Of a DNA stretch of 64,000 nucleotides, positions 16,232 to 28,104 are shown one piece after another (position 1 is the stretch's first letter; the number at the start of each line of letters is the position of its first letter). The translations under genes were made by a program, and so were the position numbers. Source of the DNA: Brachynemurus nebulosus (Eukaryota > Arthropoda > Insecta > Neuroptera > Myrmeleontidae); assembly GCA_035578155.1 (NCBI GenBank), contig JAPWDM010000005.1, forward strand, positions 21,698,877-21,762,876, given 5' to 3'. The notes under the pieces are model-generated. The model worked only from the letters and a program-made list of their open reading frames with translations, was not told where the DNA came from and did not search any database.

Positions 16232-17825
16232 GCTGACGAATTTGTCTCCGTTATACAAATAGCTGACGTATATTTTTACTTAAGATAGTGTTGAAATAAT
16301 CATTTCTATAAGTTTCAAGTGACCTAAGGTTAATTTAAGTTAAATTTTACTGATTTAAAATACTTTATATTATTCAAATATTATTAAGGTGATTTCATTT
16401 TATATGTTAACTGACGATGCTTCCCCCGTTATACAAACAGCTGACGTACATTTTCACTTAATATAGTGTCGAAATAATAATTTTTATAAGTTTCAAGTGA
16501 CCTAAAGTTAATTTAAGTTGAATTTTACTGATTAAAATACTTTTTATTATTCAAATATTATTAAGGTGATTTCATTTTATATGTTAACTGACGATGTTCC
16601 CCCCGTTATACAAACAGCTGACGTGCATTTTCACTTAATATAGTGTCGAAATAATCATTTCTATAAGTGATCTAAATATGTTATCGAGTGCCTGTAAAAC
16701 ATTATCAATGTATGACGGACTTGTTTGTATTTAAAATTAAATAAAAACTGCGTCTCTAAAGAGAGAACGTGTTTGATTGATTGCCGGATTGGAGTGGCAC
16801 TCGAACAAGCGGTCGGTGGCCTAATTGGTAAGGCGCTTGGCTAGCAACCAAGAGATCCGGGTTCAAGTCCCAGCCGATCCAATTTGATAATTTTTCAAAC
16901 ACTATGTGAATTTTAATTAAAACTTTCTTTTCTGATACTTTAAAGGGACATAATGCCTTAACATATTTTTTTCATATTTTTTATATAATTTCATAGTGTG
17001 CTCAAAATTTGTCAGAAGAGTGGGTTTACCATTAAACTTTTAGGAAATTATTCAACTGGTGATGTTTCCCCCGTTATACAAACAGCTGACGTACATTTTC
17101 ACTTAATATAATGTCGAAATAATCATTTCTATAAGTTTCAACTGACCTAAAATTAATTTAAGTTAAATTTTACGGTTTTAAAATACTTTATATTATTCAA
17201 ATATTATTAAGATGTTTTCATTTTATATGTTAACTGACGATGTTTCCCCCGTTATACAAATAGCTGATGTACATTTTCAATTAGTATAGTGTTGAAATAA
17301 TCATCTCTGTAAGGTTCAAGTGACCTAAAGTTAATTTAAGTTAAATTTTACTGATTTAAAATACTTTCTTTTATTCAAATATCATTAAGTTTATTTCAAT
17401 TTATTAGTTAACTGACGATGTTTCCCCCGTTATACAAATAGCTGTCGTATATCTTCACTTAATATAGTGTCGAAATAATCACTTCTATAAGTTTCAAGTG
17501 ACCTAAAATTAATTTAAGTAAAATTTTACGGTTTTAAAATACTTTACATTATACAAATATTATTAAAGGATTTCAATTTATATGCTAACTGACGATGTTT
17601 TCCCCGTTATACAAATAGCTGACGTATATTGTCACTTAATATAGTGCCGAAATAATCATTTCCATAAGTTTCAGTTGACGTAAAGTTAATTTAAGTTAAA
17701 TTTTACGGTTTTAAAATACTTTAATTTATTCAAATATTATTAAGGTGATTTCTGTTTATATGTTAACTGACGATGTTTCCCCCGTTATACATATAGCTAA
17801 CGTACATTTTCACTTAGTATAGTTA
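16232..17825 (+). repeat. ~180-bp tandem repeat, about 8 units, split by a tRNA cassette
   Basis: Units start near 16232, 16412, 16592 (partial), 17056, 17234, 17412, 17589 and 17767 (partial). Each begins with CTGACGATGTTTCCCCCGTT or a variant, then ATACAAAYAGCTGACGTA, then TTTCAAGTGACCTAAAGTTA and a long AT-rich tail. The first two and a half units precede the tRNA cassette and the others follow it. Inverted, shorter runs of the same unit occupy 18236-18510. Similarity between units is high, suggesting expansion within the element. Confidence 0.88.
16810..16881 (+). tRNA. tRNA-like gene inside the foldback, anticodon AGC
   Basis: This 72-nt sequence folds as a cloverleaf. The acceptor stem is CGGTCGG with CCGATCC (first pair C-C mismatched, one G-U). 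U8 is present. The D arm is GCCT/AGGC with loop AATTGGTA. The anticodon stem CTTGG/CCAAG is perfect, with loop CTAGCAA. The T arm is CCGGG/CCCAG with one mismatch and loop TTCAAGT. Internal pol III boxes are close to consensus (A box TGGCCTAATTGG, B box GGTTCAAGTCC). By anticodon it would read alanine codons, but the body resembles the tRNA-Thr-like sequence at 50378 more than a usual tRNA-Ala (from memory, not searched). The end mismatch and the transposon setting suggest a tRNA-derived passenger rather than a working host tRNA. Confidence 0.65.
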
Positions 17826-18024
17826 ATTTCAAATATTATCGAATGCTTGTAAAACATTATTAATGTATGACGGGCTTTTGTTCGTATTTAAACATACACC
17901 AATATTCATATGTTCACTTAATGTCCAGCTTTAGCTGATACTTGAACACTCGATTTACTTTGGCATGTATGGCCAATTCATTATGTTAATTAAAATTCAC
18001 ATAGTGTTTGAAAAATTATCAAAT

Positions 18025-18096
18025 TGGATCGGCTGGGACTTGAACCCGGATCTCTTGTTTGCTAGCCAAGCGCCTTACTAATTAGGTCACCGACCG
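18025..18096 (-). tRNA. Decayed inverted copy of the tRNA-like gene
   Basis: On the minus strand this repeats the 16810 sequence with three substitutions. G to A in the A box gives TGACCTAATTAG (two changes within that box), and C to A in the 3' side of the anticodon stem breaks one pair (CTTGG with ACAAG). The anticodon loop CTAGCAA and the B box are unchanged. Placement in the mirrored arm, facing the other copy, shows it was duplicated with the arm. The A-box damage makes transcription unlikely. Confidence 0.6.
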
Positions 18097-18984
18097 CTTG
18101 TTCGAGTGCCACTCCAATCCGACAATCAATCAAACACGTTCTCTCTTTAGAGACGCAGTTTTTATTTAATTTTAAATACAAACAAAAGTCCTTCATACAT
18201 TGATAATGTTTTACAGGCACTCGATAACATATTTAGATCACTTGAAACTTATAGAAATGATTATTTCGACACTATATTAAGTGAAAATGCACGTCAGCTG
18301 TGTGTATAACGGGGGGGAACATCGCCAGTTAACATATAAAATGAAATCACCTTAATAATATTTGAATAATATAAAGTATTTTAATCAGTAAAATTTAACT
18401 TAAATTAACTTTAGGTCACTTGAAACTTATAGAAATGATTATTTCGACACTATATTAAGTGAAAATGTACGTCAGCTATTTGTATAACGAGGGAAACATC
18501 GTCAGTTAAATCACACATGACATAGCACCACACAAATATTATATGTTCGCTCAATACTTGTAATCCCCTAGCTGACGATCTTACCACCACTGGAAGAATA
18601 GCTGACGGTTGTTTTTATTTATTATTTATGATATGAAGAGTTAACTGTAAAAATTTCATTGAGCCTGAAATGACTTTATGTAAATTAATTTTTATACAGA
18701 TATATACAAGCGGCTGATGCATAATCCACCATTATCTTTGCAGCTGACTTTTTTTAAAATTATTATCATCATATGAACATTTGTTTTGCAAATTTTTAAG
18801 TGACCTGAAATTATTTTTGGATTTTCTTTTCTTAACGCTATAGAAATTTTCTCACGACCAGGTCCACCGAGACTCTAACAGCTGACGTTTGTTTCTATTA
18901 CTAGTCATATTTGGACTATCGATTCCACATAAAATCATGCGACCTGAAATCACCATCAAAAATGCAACGCTGCCTCCCGGACTA

Positions 18985-21179
18985 ATAGATTATATGTTAA
19001 ATCAAGACAGACCCTACTTTTCTATTATATTAAGCCGTGGGAAATAATTTCCCACGGCTATTTCCGCATTGTGTGGACAATTGTTAATTTTTACATATAG
19101 TTAGCCGTGCGCAAAATGTTACTTTTAATAGTAGGAGTAGAAAAAATTTATTTCTGCAAGACAATAAATCATATTTCTAGCTAGAATTTTGTTTTTTTAA
19201 CAAAGAAACAAATTTACATCCCACTGAGAGCTACCATAGTTTCTTTTAACTGAAGTGACACTTCATGTCAGTAAGAAAGTTAATAGTTTATAAGAATGTA
19301 ACTTAAAAGTAATTTTCTAATTTATATCTAATTTAATCCTAACTAATGACATCTGGTGAACGAAGATAATTGATCATTATTACTTAAAATCAAGTAAAGA
19401 AAATCAAAAAATTTTATTGTCGTGACGCCATCAAGTTCAATTAAACATTTTTAGACCACCTAGTAAATTTGTGTCTAATTGTAAGTTTTCCCGTGGGCAT
19501 TAGGTATTCATTTATGATGAAATCAAAACTGTAAGGCCAACAGGAATTTGAATTCAAGAAAAACAATTCTGTTTAAAAGTGAATCTTTTCATTTTGCTCT
19601 ACCATCTGTATTTAAATTCAACCATCATAAACAATTCACACTATAAATTTTTATCATTTTATTTTTAGTCACGCCAAATATCAGATTTTTTCCTGTCAGT
19701 ATTCTTCGTAACTGCGATTTACTGTCTGTTAGATGGCTGGCAAGGCAACTATGTAACAATCGGGCAATTGAGCGAGCAAGGATGTGGCTCTTGCAAGTTA
19801 TTGTTGTGTCAACTACACACATCGACACCTATTACAAACACTTGCCTACGAATAAATTGAAAGACTTGTGGCGCTACCATATAGCGGCACATATAGCAAC
19901 TACATACATACACACATACAGACATAATTGTCGGAAGTAATAGAAATAAATTTGTGTTCTTTTTTTATGTTTTATTTTTATTTTTGTTGGCTATATACGT
20001 GGGTATATTTGTTACATTATTTATAAATACATAATTAAATTATCACTGGTGCTTTGTGTGTATTTACGTCACTATCAAGAACTAAATTGAAACAAACAGA
20101 CATCGTATGTGGTCGTAAATTAAATTATACGTTTCTGATAAATTGGATCATTGTTTTTGTTCAAAATATTTTTAGCCACCGCATATAGAAAAGAAAAAAG
20201 TTATATTCAAAAAAATTTGTATATCAAAAAATATTTGAACAGTCGTAGCTCGCTCTCTGTCTAGGCACAATAGGTATGATAGGTATTTTATTTTGCTACA
20301 CTATACGTAATCGATTATAAAAGTACATCACACTACATATTGCGATGAATATAATGCTTAGACAGAGAACGTCAAATCAAGTAAAAATGGTCTGACGTTA
20401 TTAACGAATGAAGCAAGATTAGAGAGATAATTTTTAGTGGCCTAACTATACAAACCCGAAGTATAAAAACTTCAATTTTGATTGGGGGGATTTAACTCAA
20501 GAGATAAATTGATAAATGGGAAATGAACTTCACGGGATCACAGTAAGGCATATTAAAGCACGAATTCAACAATATATAATATACCTAATGTATTTTTTTT
20601 TTATAAAATAAAAAATGTCAAAAAGAAAATATGAACATTATGAACTAGGTGGAAATTAAGCCAAAATTATCACGATTTAAAAGCAACATACTGTACGGAA
20701 TACATTATCTGCGCAAATACAACCGGTTTTTTAAAAATTGGATGAATAATTATTTGAAATTTTTGATCGTATAATTTTTTCTCCGTAATTTTTAAAATTA
20801 TTTTGTTCCGCACTGTACTTACAAATAATAATAATAAGTGAGCTACATTTCTTACATTTACAACATAAAATTGTAACAATGATTTTAAATTACATTTTGT
20901 AATCTTTATAATAAATCTCACTTAATACACACTAGCTTTTACATCTTATCTGTAAACATTCATAGTTCTTGTAATGCGTTATCAACTCACGTATATACAA
21001 CGTGTACCCTGTAATTAAAAAAATTACGTAATAGCAATAACATTGTACATGCTATATCCCATAGATTAACCATACATTAAGTCAGGATCAACGTTCGTTA
21101 AGTACGTGATTCAAGTTTTCACAGCTTTCATGTACAGCATAATCTTTCTTTATGTGGTTGTTATTCACCGTTAATGTGT
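18985..21179. other. AT-rich spacer with one hairpin
   Basis: No gene was found. The main structure is the palindrome at 19033-19060. The frames at 19625-19828 and 20670-20921 (minus) are rich in Lys, Ile and Phe codons, as expected of AT-rich noise, and match nothing I know. Confidence 0.4.
19033..19060. repeat. Perfect palindrome AGCCGTGGGAA...TTCCCACGGCT
   Basis: An 11-bp stem with a 4-base ATAA loop. A further GTTAGCCGTG occurs about 50 bp downstream, so this may be the remains of a small inverted-repeat element. Confidence 0.6.
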
Positions 21180-21181
21180 TA

Positions 21182-21293
21182 ATTGGACGGCATTATGTAA
21201 TAATAGATCAAGCGCCAATGGCGAAAGAAGATGTATCGTTGTTTACCTTAATCTATTTCGCGCTTAATCTGTTATTACATAACGCCGTCCAAT
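21182..21293. mobile_element. 112-bp palindromic MITE
   Basis: Arms of about 34 bp: ATTGGACGGCATTATGTAAT on the left, and ATTGGACGGCGTTATGTAAT when the right end is reverse-complemented. Both continue into an AGATYAAGCGC block. TA flanks both ends (21180-21181, 21294-21295). It is very short, with no coding sequence. Confidence 0.8.
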
Positions 21294-21307
21294 TATAATA
21301 ATAAATA

Positions 21308-21679
21308 TATCAAAAAATTAGTATGTAATTTAAGAGGGTAACTTACCCCCACCCCTCTTCAGTATTTCTCAAATGAATTATTTTTAATTAGAGAATTCCA
21401 TTCCTGCGTTACTTTAATTGTCTTAAACGATTTTCGATAACAACTTCTTGAACTACCTACGACTATTACGACACAGTCACCCCCTTGTTAACTACCCCTC
21501 TCTATTTCTTTTCGAGATATTTGAAAAATTGTAATTTTTACTCCAATTTTTGAAGGGCTATTTCATCCCTTCAAACCGTTTTTCTGCAGATAAAAAAACG
21601 AGTCGTTTATTTTTTAGTATTCTTTAACATATTAAACTTTCATAAAAATCGATAGGTCCGGCCTCGGAACCTTTACTTG
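21308..21679 (-). mobile_element. Solo arm of the 7035-8622 foldback family
   Basis: It matches the right arm of the 7-kb foldback, from ATTAGTATGTAATTTAAGAG through the GGTCCGGCCTCGG block to the terminal CCTTTACTTG, followed by TAA (21680-21682). Internal deletions shorten it relative to that arm, and the other arm is absent. The left edge abuts the 112-bp MITE. It is either a deletion derivative or the product of recombination between arms. Confidence 0.75.
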
Positions 21680-21682
21680 TAA

Positions 21683-22811
21683 GATTAGAAAGTACCTATT
21701 ATCAACAAAAAAGTTTGCATAAATTTTTGTCGTCTCTTGTAGCTTCAATATTTGTTCTACATAGAATGCAATTTAAATCTAACAATATGTAATTTACGTT
21801 TCATAAAATCGCAATGTAAAATCTTTTGCAGCACTTATATCAAACGTCACAATTAAAAACGATTAATCAACAGTACAAGTTACTAATATGTACTTGGTAT
21901 TTACTAATAACAAATGTTTTAACATGGTAAATCAGACTTGGTAAATTACAGTTGGTAAACTACAATCTACTCGATTAAAATCTCAGTTGGTGAGTTTCCC
22001 TCTAATATTTCTATTTTTAAGACACACAATTAAATTCAACCTAATGCAATTTTCATCACAACAAAAGCACAGAATCGAACAAAACTCTATTATATTTATT
22101 GTAAAATTATTAAAATTGTTGTTACTACGCCTACTACACTAAATTATAAATACCCCCCTTCACGCTCCAACACCGGCAAGTCGATACTCTCACCAACGGT
22201 TTCTCTTCATCTTACACACTTTTACACCTAAAACATGCAAAGTAGATTATCTCGGCTATATCATGTTTTGGTGTCGTACTAGGCTAACATATGTTTTAAT
22301 GTTATACTGGCGCAGTAATAAATAATATACTTGCTCCAATTTTTGTCGGAAAATATGTATTTAAAAATATTTGTATATAAATTTTGGATTAGTTAAATAC
22401 ATAAATGTCTAACATGGATGTAATCCTGTTTGACCCTTGTCACAAGGAGGGTTAAATACTGTTGTGGTAAAAAATTATTTAGAAAACAATTAATTTGTGA
22501 ATAAAAGGTCGAAAAATGAATTTAATTTTTAAAGTGTATTTCTCTCTGCAAGTATAAGAGTGCTTTAAAAGAACAATTTGCATATTTTTTTGTATAAACT
22601 GAAAAGTTTTTAAAATCTGTTTTATGTTGTATGTAATTTACATTTTTACCTTTTTTTTTGTTCCAGGTAAATATTTGTTGGGACCATGGCTAAAATTAGT
22701 TTATATTTCGTAAGTATAAAAAAATACTGACTACAAAACCTGATAAATACCTATGTAGTGTTTTAAATACAGTATGAACGCCAATATTTTCCCTCTGTTA
22801 TTGAAATTTTG
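21683..22811. other. AT-rich spacer, no gene seen
   Basis: No frame, RNA gene or paired repeat is supported. A run of slightly higher GC at 22140-22220 has no recognisable content. Confidence 0.4.
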
Positions 22812-22813
22812 TA

Positions 22814-23673
22814 AGGTAACGGGCCTAGTTTCTGACCTTTTAAGAGTGACGGCTGAGGTTAAACGACAGTAATAAATATAAGTTTAAACTTAAGAGACAA
22901 TTAATAATTTTATTAACTAGTTTATGGCTTTCAAAATAAAGTCATGCAAGTAAAATAATTATTTGAATTGAATTAATAATTTAAATTAATGTTTTAAAAA
23001 TTGACAAAAAGGACCCAGTTTCTGACCTTCAAAATTTCTCATGTGACAGTTTTTGACCCTGACAGTGGCCTAGTTTCTGATCCTTAAATTTAAAAATACA
23101 GTTTTTTAAAATTAATTTATAAATAATTTTTTATTGATAAAAATGAATGTTTAATGTTATATACGTTATGAAAAATAACAAAAACTAATCGAAGATAACT
23201 ATAAATAACAAAATAACTAACAAAAACTGGTTAGAATTTAATTGGGCCATACCACTTTAGACGTGAGCCTAGTAATTGACCCTCATATTTCAATAATAAA
23301 AATCATTCTAAGGTATTTTATAAATATTTTAAAATAAATTTTAAACAAATATTAACCTGCTCATATATTTTTAATTAAGTTTTCATACTTACATGATGAA
23401 TATTGCACAGATCAAAATGAGTACTTTGTAACATAAACTGTTAGAAAACTACCAAAAAAATAGTTTTTACACACATTTTAAACTTAAAAATTTATGTTTA
23501 TTTAGTTAATATATTCTAAACTTTTTAAATTGCTGTTCATTAGACACAGAATAGATTACTTTAAATTAAGAATTTATTTTTTTTCTTATTTAAAATATAG
23601 TTTTTTTATTAATTTATAACAAAGTTGAAAAGTTCAGAAACTGAGCCAGGGTCAATTACCGGGTCTTTTACCT
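22814..23673 (+). mobile_element. 860-bp TIR element, copy A (AGGTAACGGGCCTAG family)
   Basis: The left end is AGGTAACGGGCCTAGTTTCT; the right end, reverse-complemented, is AGGTAAAAGACCCGGTAATT. TA flanks both ends (22812-22813, 23674-23675). The phrase AGTTTCTGACC recurs several times near the left end and in variant form near the right end. It is nearly identical to 42446-43302 in the same orientation, with only scattered substitutions and short indels. There is no open frame over 60 codons, so it is a non-autonomous TA-targeting transposon. Confidence 0.88.
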
Positions 23674-23978
23674 TATAGTAAATAATGTATTGTCTATCTC
23701 AATGTAATGAGAGTAGAGAATACAGATGTGCTGTGACTAATAGAACCAAAATTTTGTCGACTGAGTGACGGATGTGAAAGAGTAAAGCAACCATAGATAC
23801 AAAATTATATAAATTTGCTTGTACAATTACAGATAAAGTGTATTTTTCGATGACATTTATATGAATATATAAATAATAGCATTGCTTGTGAAAAATATTT
23901 TTTTTTTGTACAATCTTATATTGTTATACGAAACATGTGTGGTTGCCATTTTTTTATTTATCATAGTCATAGTTATTA

Positions 23979-25008
23979 CACTGAGAAAAAAATACGGTAA
24001 TTTTTACGAAAACTTCTAGTAAAAAATTACGGAGGTCTCTGATAACGGGGGCATAAGTGACAGGCAAAGGAGAAAGTACGATGAGAAAATTTACCCTATG
24101 GCTCCGTAATTTTTGACTGCAAAGTAAAAATTACGCTGTGTGACTCCGTAAAAATTTCGGCGCTGTACAGGAAAAATTCTACTCTCTTACCGTATTATTT
24201 ATAAGTTTTTTTTTATTTATTAATAAATAATTGAATTAAAATAGTTTAAAAAGATATTGATAGAAGGGTAAGGATTAAAAGCAAATTATTAATATTGAAA
24301 AAATGTTCTGTGGTTTTTTATTATTTGTGGAAAAACATGTTTCAATAAACATCAATACATATAAAAATCTTAATTGTTATATCCTAATTATCAGTTCTTT
24401 ATCAATAATAAAATAATGCGATTTTCATGAAACACAAATAACAATTCTTTGTTTTAAATGTAAAGTCCATTAAATGGTTTATTACAAAAAAAAAAAAAAA
24501 ATGATGACACTCCTGCTTGGTACACATCCACTCACTAGCATGGGTCCACTGCTACTAAAATGGTAACGGTCGCCGGTCAGACTGCTGTTGAGTTATTCAA
24601 AATGACCTTGGTGATGTTTACCGTCAGTTATGTGTGATACTTGTATGAGAAAGATGCTGAAAGACAGGTTTCAAGGAGAAAATAGGGATAATAAATACCG
24701 TCTACCGTCTAGCTTAGTAAAGATTACAGTGTGACTCCGTAAAAATTCTTCTATTTCTAGTATAATTTTACAAAAATTAAGTAAATTTTCCTGGTATCCA
24801 CTTGAAATTTTACTAGTCCATCGAATTTTACGGAGCTGTATAGGAAAAATTCTTAAGCTGTATAGGAAAAATTTTCAAATAAATCGTAAAAAGTAATGTT
24901 TGAAAGGCATTTTTTATATTTTTGCTTGATAATTTCCTACCGACTGTTCACTTGAGCCTGGTTTACCGGAGGCAGCTCCGTAAATTTTACTGTAATTTTT
25001 TCTCAGTG
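23979..25008. mobile_element. 1.03-kb TIR element (CACTGAGAAAAAA ends)
   Basis: The left end is CACTGAGAAAAAAATACGG; the right end, reverse-complemented, is CACTGAGAAAAAATTACAG. TA sits next to both ends. TAGTTAT also occurs just outside on each side (23970-23976, 25011-25017), so a 7-8-bp duplication is an alternative reading. Inside, TCCGTAAAAATT words occur in several places and orientations. It is similar in style to the CACGGAGAGAAAA family at 4002 and 51095. No coding sequence is visible. Confidence 0.75.
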
Positions 25009-25010
25009 TA

Positions 25011-26189
25011 TAGTTATGAGTGGTAATTTATTTAATATTCTTGACATCTCGGTCATTTTAGTAAAGCAAATAAATAAGAAAATGGAAATATCAAATACCC
25101 AATTAGTGAGACGTTTAAATAAGGAATATACGTTAAATAAGGTTACATAGCTACTATTGCTTATCATAGTTACTATATATCGATAAATGTTAAATTATTC
25201 AAAATTCATTGCTAAAAGTTCGATAATTATTCTATTCTTACAGTGAGTAATCTGTATGAATATACCTATTATATAAGTCTGTGTGACTATCGTTTATAAA
25301 TGGAAGCAAGTTTACAAAACAGTTAGGAAGGTGTAAAAAATCAACAAGTATTTTTCACTTTTTTCGAAAACTATTGGAAGTTTATTTTTCCTGTAGTATG
25401 TAGGCGTAGAACCTACATTTGTTTGAATTATTTAAAATTTTTCTAATTATAGATTTTGGATATTAAGTAGGGGACGGAACGGTATTGAAATCGGTACATT
25501 TTTGGGCATAAGTCAAAAACTTATGTGACATAAAATTTTAAGAAATGGTTTTAAGTAATATCTCACTTGATCATGTTACCTATTCTACTTTGAACCACCG
25601 ATTTAGAACTCTTTTTCGAATGAAAAAAGTATACTATTGCTAAGAAGTTACCGTGTCGACTATTTAGTTTGGACTACTTTGATAGAAAAGCAAAGTATTT
25701 CACTTTCTAAAATTGAATAAATTTTTTTTTCAACATTTTGAAACGTTTCTTTTTTCTTGTAATCCCTAAAGTACGCATACAAACCATTTGATATTGCATC
25801 AGAATTTTCCGAGAAAAGTTAAATCGTTATCTGTAATAAAAATTCATAATATTTTTTCATGAATTTCTTTTTAGAAAAAATAAAAATAAAAAATAAAAAT
25901 ATATAAACGATCGTGGGATTTACAAATAAATCTGTCTGTATAAATTTTTTTTCTTTTTCGAAACATCCACACGTATTTCCATACTAAACGAAAACAAAAT
26001 GCTTGAAACTTAAAACATTATTTTTATTATTGTTATCATATTTTATACAGCTCAATTTTTATTTTCATACAAAACTATTTAAACATAAATCAACTTCGAC
26101 TGTTTTCTCAAGTATTTGGTCAATTTTTATTATAGTTAGTTATTGATAAGTAAATGCAAGATCAAAACTCTAGTCAGCTTGGTATAAAC
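25011..26189. other. AT-rich spacer, no gene seen
   Basis: No frame or paired repeat is supported. Only scattered short homopolymer runs were noted. Confidence 0.4.
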
Positions 26190-26345
26190 CAGACGTCGGC
26201 AAACTATGGCCCGCGAATTAACAGAGACGGTATAAAGAGTATGCAAAATGTGGGACCGCACTTACCCTCGCATTCTTTAAAATCTTTGGGGTTTCGCACC
26301 GCCAAGGGCATGTGAAACTTCAATTTATAAGTATCACAAAACTAA
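26190..26345 (+). mobile_element. Probable hAT-type terminus fragment
   Basis: It begins CAGACGTCGGCAAACTATGG and continues GCCCGCG. This is the common start of a group of hAT elements (CAG-NGTCGGCAAACT-GGCCCGC, from general knowledge). No matching right end was found downstream, so it would be a truncated copy. The boundary on the right is a guess. Confidence 0.4.
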
Positions 26346-26660
26346 AAAATCGTTCCCTTTTTGATATCTCAAAATTGTATCAAGACTACATATTAACTGT
26401 TTTTAAATAAACACCTTGGTTCTTAAATCTATAAAAATTTTCGCCTGATTCGACTGAAAATTGCTAACATTTTCATAATTTCAAACTAATTGCAATCTGT
26501 ATGCAATTTTATTTGCCATTGTAACATAAATAAACTTGACATTTTCTACATTTGGCGAATGAACGGAATTTTAAGCAGTTTTGACATAATTGTCAATTTA
26601 GTTTTGTCCATTCGGGGAAATGGTCACCTTATCTGATCGCACAGACTTCAAAGGGAGGTC

Positions 26661-27011
26661 TTGATGCCTAGCTGGAGTTTTTCAATGAGTATAGGTGAGC
26701 CGGGCAAGCTAGATGGAGTACCTTTTCGGTTTATTGCAGTACATTTTCTGGCCACCAAAGTTGATGGACTGCCTTGGCTGGTGGGAGTACTGGGAAATCA
26801 GAAGCAAAATCATCGTCACTCACGAAGCCATCACATCAGGAATAGAATTGACATGCTGGGATGTACCATAAAAGCGATACGAAGCCATATATGCGCAATA
26901 ATAATTTGGATTAAACGCATACGAAGCCAAATATGGAAACTTCAAAATAAGCCCCAAAAATCGAAGGAAACAAAAAAACACACACGAATCACAACTATTC
27001 CATGTTCTTGA
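26661..27011 (+). other. Unrecognised 116-codon open frame
   Basis: This is one of the longest frames in the window, in a locally less AT-rich block. The plus-strand peptide starts MMPSWSFSMSIGEPGKLDGV and ends in a basic, Ser/His/Arg/Lys-rich tail. I recognise no domain. The minus strand of the same block is also partly open and could equally be a relic of a transposon protein. No splice sites, signal peptide or membrane segment can be supported. Confidence 0.2.
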
Positions 27012-28102
27012 ATATATAAAGAATGTGTTTTGAAAATTTTTGATTTTAGTACTTACCGTTTTATTGTTTAGTTTTCACAAATAAAATTAGCACTAATTAA
27101 TTGCACCGTAACGGTCCGTACTAAAGTTACGTTACCTCCGAGTTACGTTCCGTTGCTCGAAGGAGTATAAAGTTAGGATTTAACATCAGTTTCAAAAAAA
27201 ACATTTAATATGTTGAAAAAAAAGATAGTAAAACTTAGAATCCATATATGGCTTTGTATGCGATAATGGGTTAAATGAAAAATTTAAAATAAATTGACGC
27301 TATCCGATAATCAGTCGATAATCTGCATTGAGAAGTTTCCGTCAAACTTTCAATTGGAAATAATTTATCTGACTGAAGGGATCCATTTTAAATTCACAAG
27401 TATAATATATAAAAAATGCCGTGAGCAACAGAGATTTTCCCCTCATCTTCGATATTTTTAAGATATCTTAGATATCTAAATGTGATTGTTTATGTATTTA
27501 CTTTTAAATATTAAAAAAATTTTGGAATAAAAATGATGGAGGTGAAAGTTAAAAATTGAAATTCCCAAAAATGTCCCTGGACATTATTTCAGCAGAAAAT
27601 TTTTATGATCTGATCCTTTCCATAAAAGGCTTGTCAACTCCTGTTCTAAACTAATGCAAAACTAAAACAAATTTTTTGCTCATCACTAGATTAATACCTA
27701 GCGGTAAATTGAAATAAATTTTAATTTTGATGAGTGAGCGTTTGAGCGCTCTGCTCCGAAAATATTCGTTTGATTGTTTGATTCATTCCAAATAGCAAAC
27801 AAAAACTCCCGCCGTAGTTTTGACATGATAATACCGAAATAGCATTACATTGTATTCGGAAATACATATTTATTAAAATTGTTGTTTTATTTTGTTTACC
27901 CTACGGTACGTGTATTGTTAAAGCTACAGTTTACGCCACCGGAATTTGTAAGACTGATAGACAGATCCAATAAACCTATTTGCCACAGTCCTATCTTCAC
28001 TTTAGGTGCGTCAAAAGCTGTTATAAAGAGAAGCATGTCAAAATTTGACAAAACTGAGTTTTCTTTATTATTATTATCGAAAAAACCTATACAAACAGAA
28101 CT
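27012..28102. other. AT-rich spacer
   Basis: The two frames at 27879-28127 and 28045-28236 overlap the foldback edge and have no recognisable features. Nothing else stands out. Confidence 0.4.
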
Positions 28103-28104
28103 TA

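Larger units (their letters stand above)
15758..18982. mobile_element. 3.2-kb foldback transposon carrying convergent tRNA-like genes
   Basis: Ends: GTCCGGGAGGCAGCGTTGCA at 15758 and its reverse complement ending at 18982. TA lies on both sides (15756-15757, 18983-18984). The two arms mirror each other for about 1.1 kb; for example, the GCTATTCTTCCAGTGGTGGT block at ~16136 is inverted at ~18590. Within the arms are ~180-bp tandem units (see 16232-17825) and a tRNA-like cassette at 16700-16920, repeated inverted at 17990-18190. The word CAGCTGAC or GCTGACG recurs throughout. No transposase frame is present, so it must be moved in trans. A relative of the tRNA cassette lies at 50085-50500. Confidence 0.88.

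Noticed and set aside
16232..17825. CRISPR-like regular repeats
   Set aside because: Units are contiguous ~180-bp copies without unique spacers, inside an inverted-repeat transposon in eukaryotic-looking DNA.
18025..18096. A functional host tRNA-Ala gene
   Set aside because: Substitutions in the A box and a broken anticodon stem pair; it lies in a transposon arm.
26661..27011. 116-codon frame as a host gene
   Set aside because: Listed as unrecognised only; no domain, and the opposite strand is also partly open.
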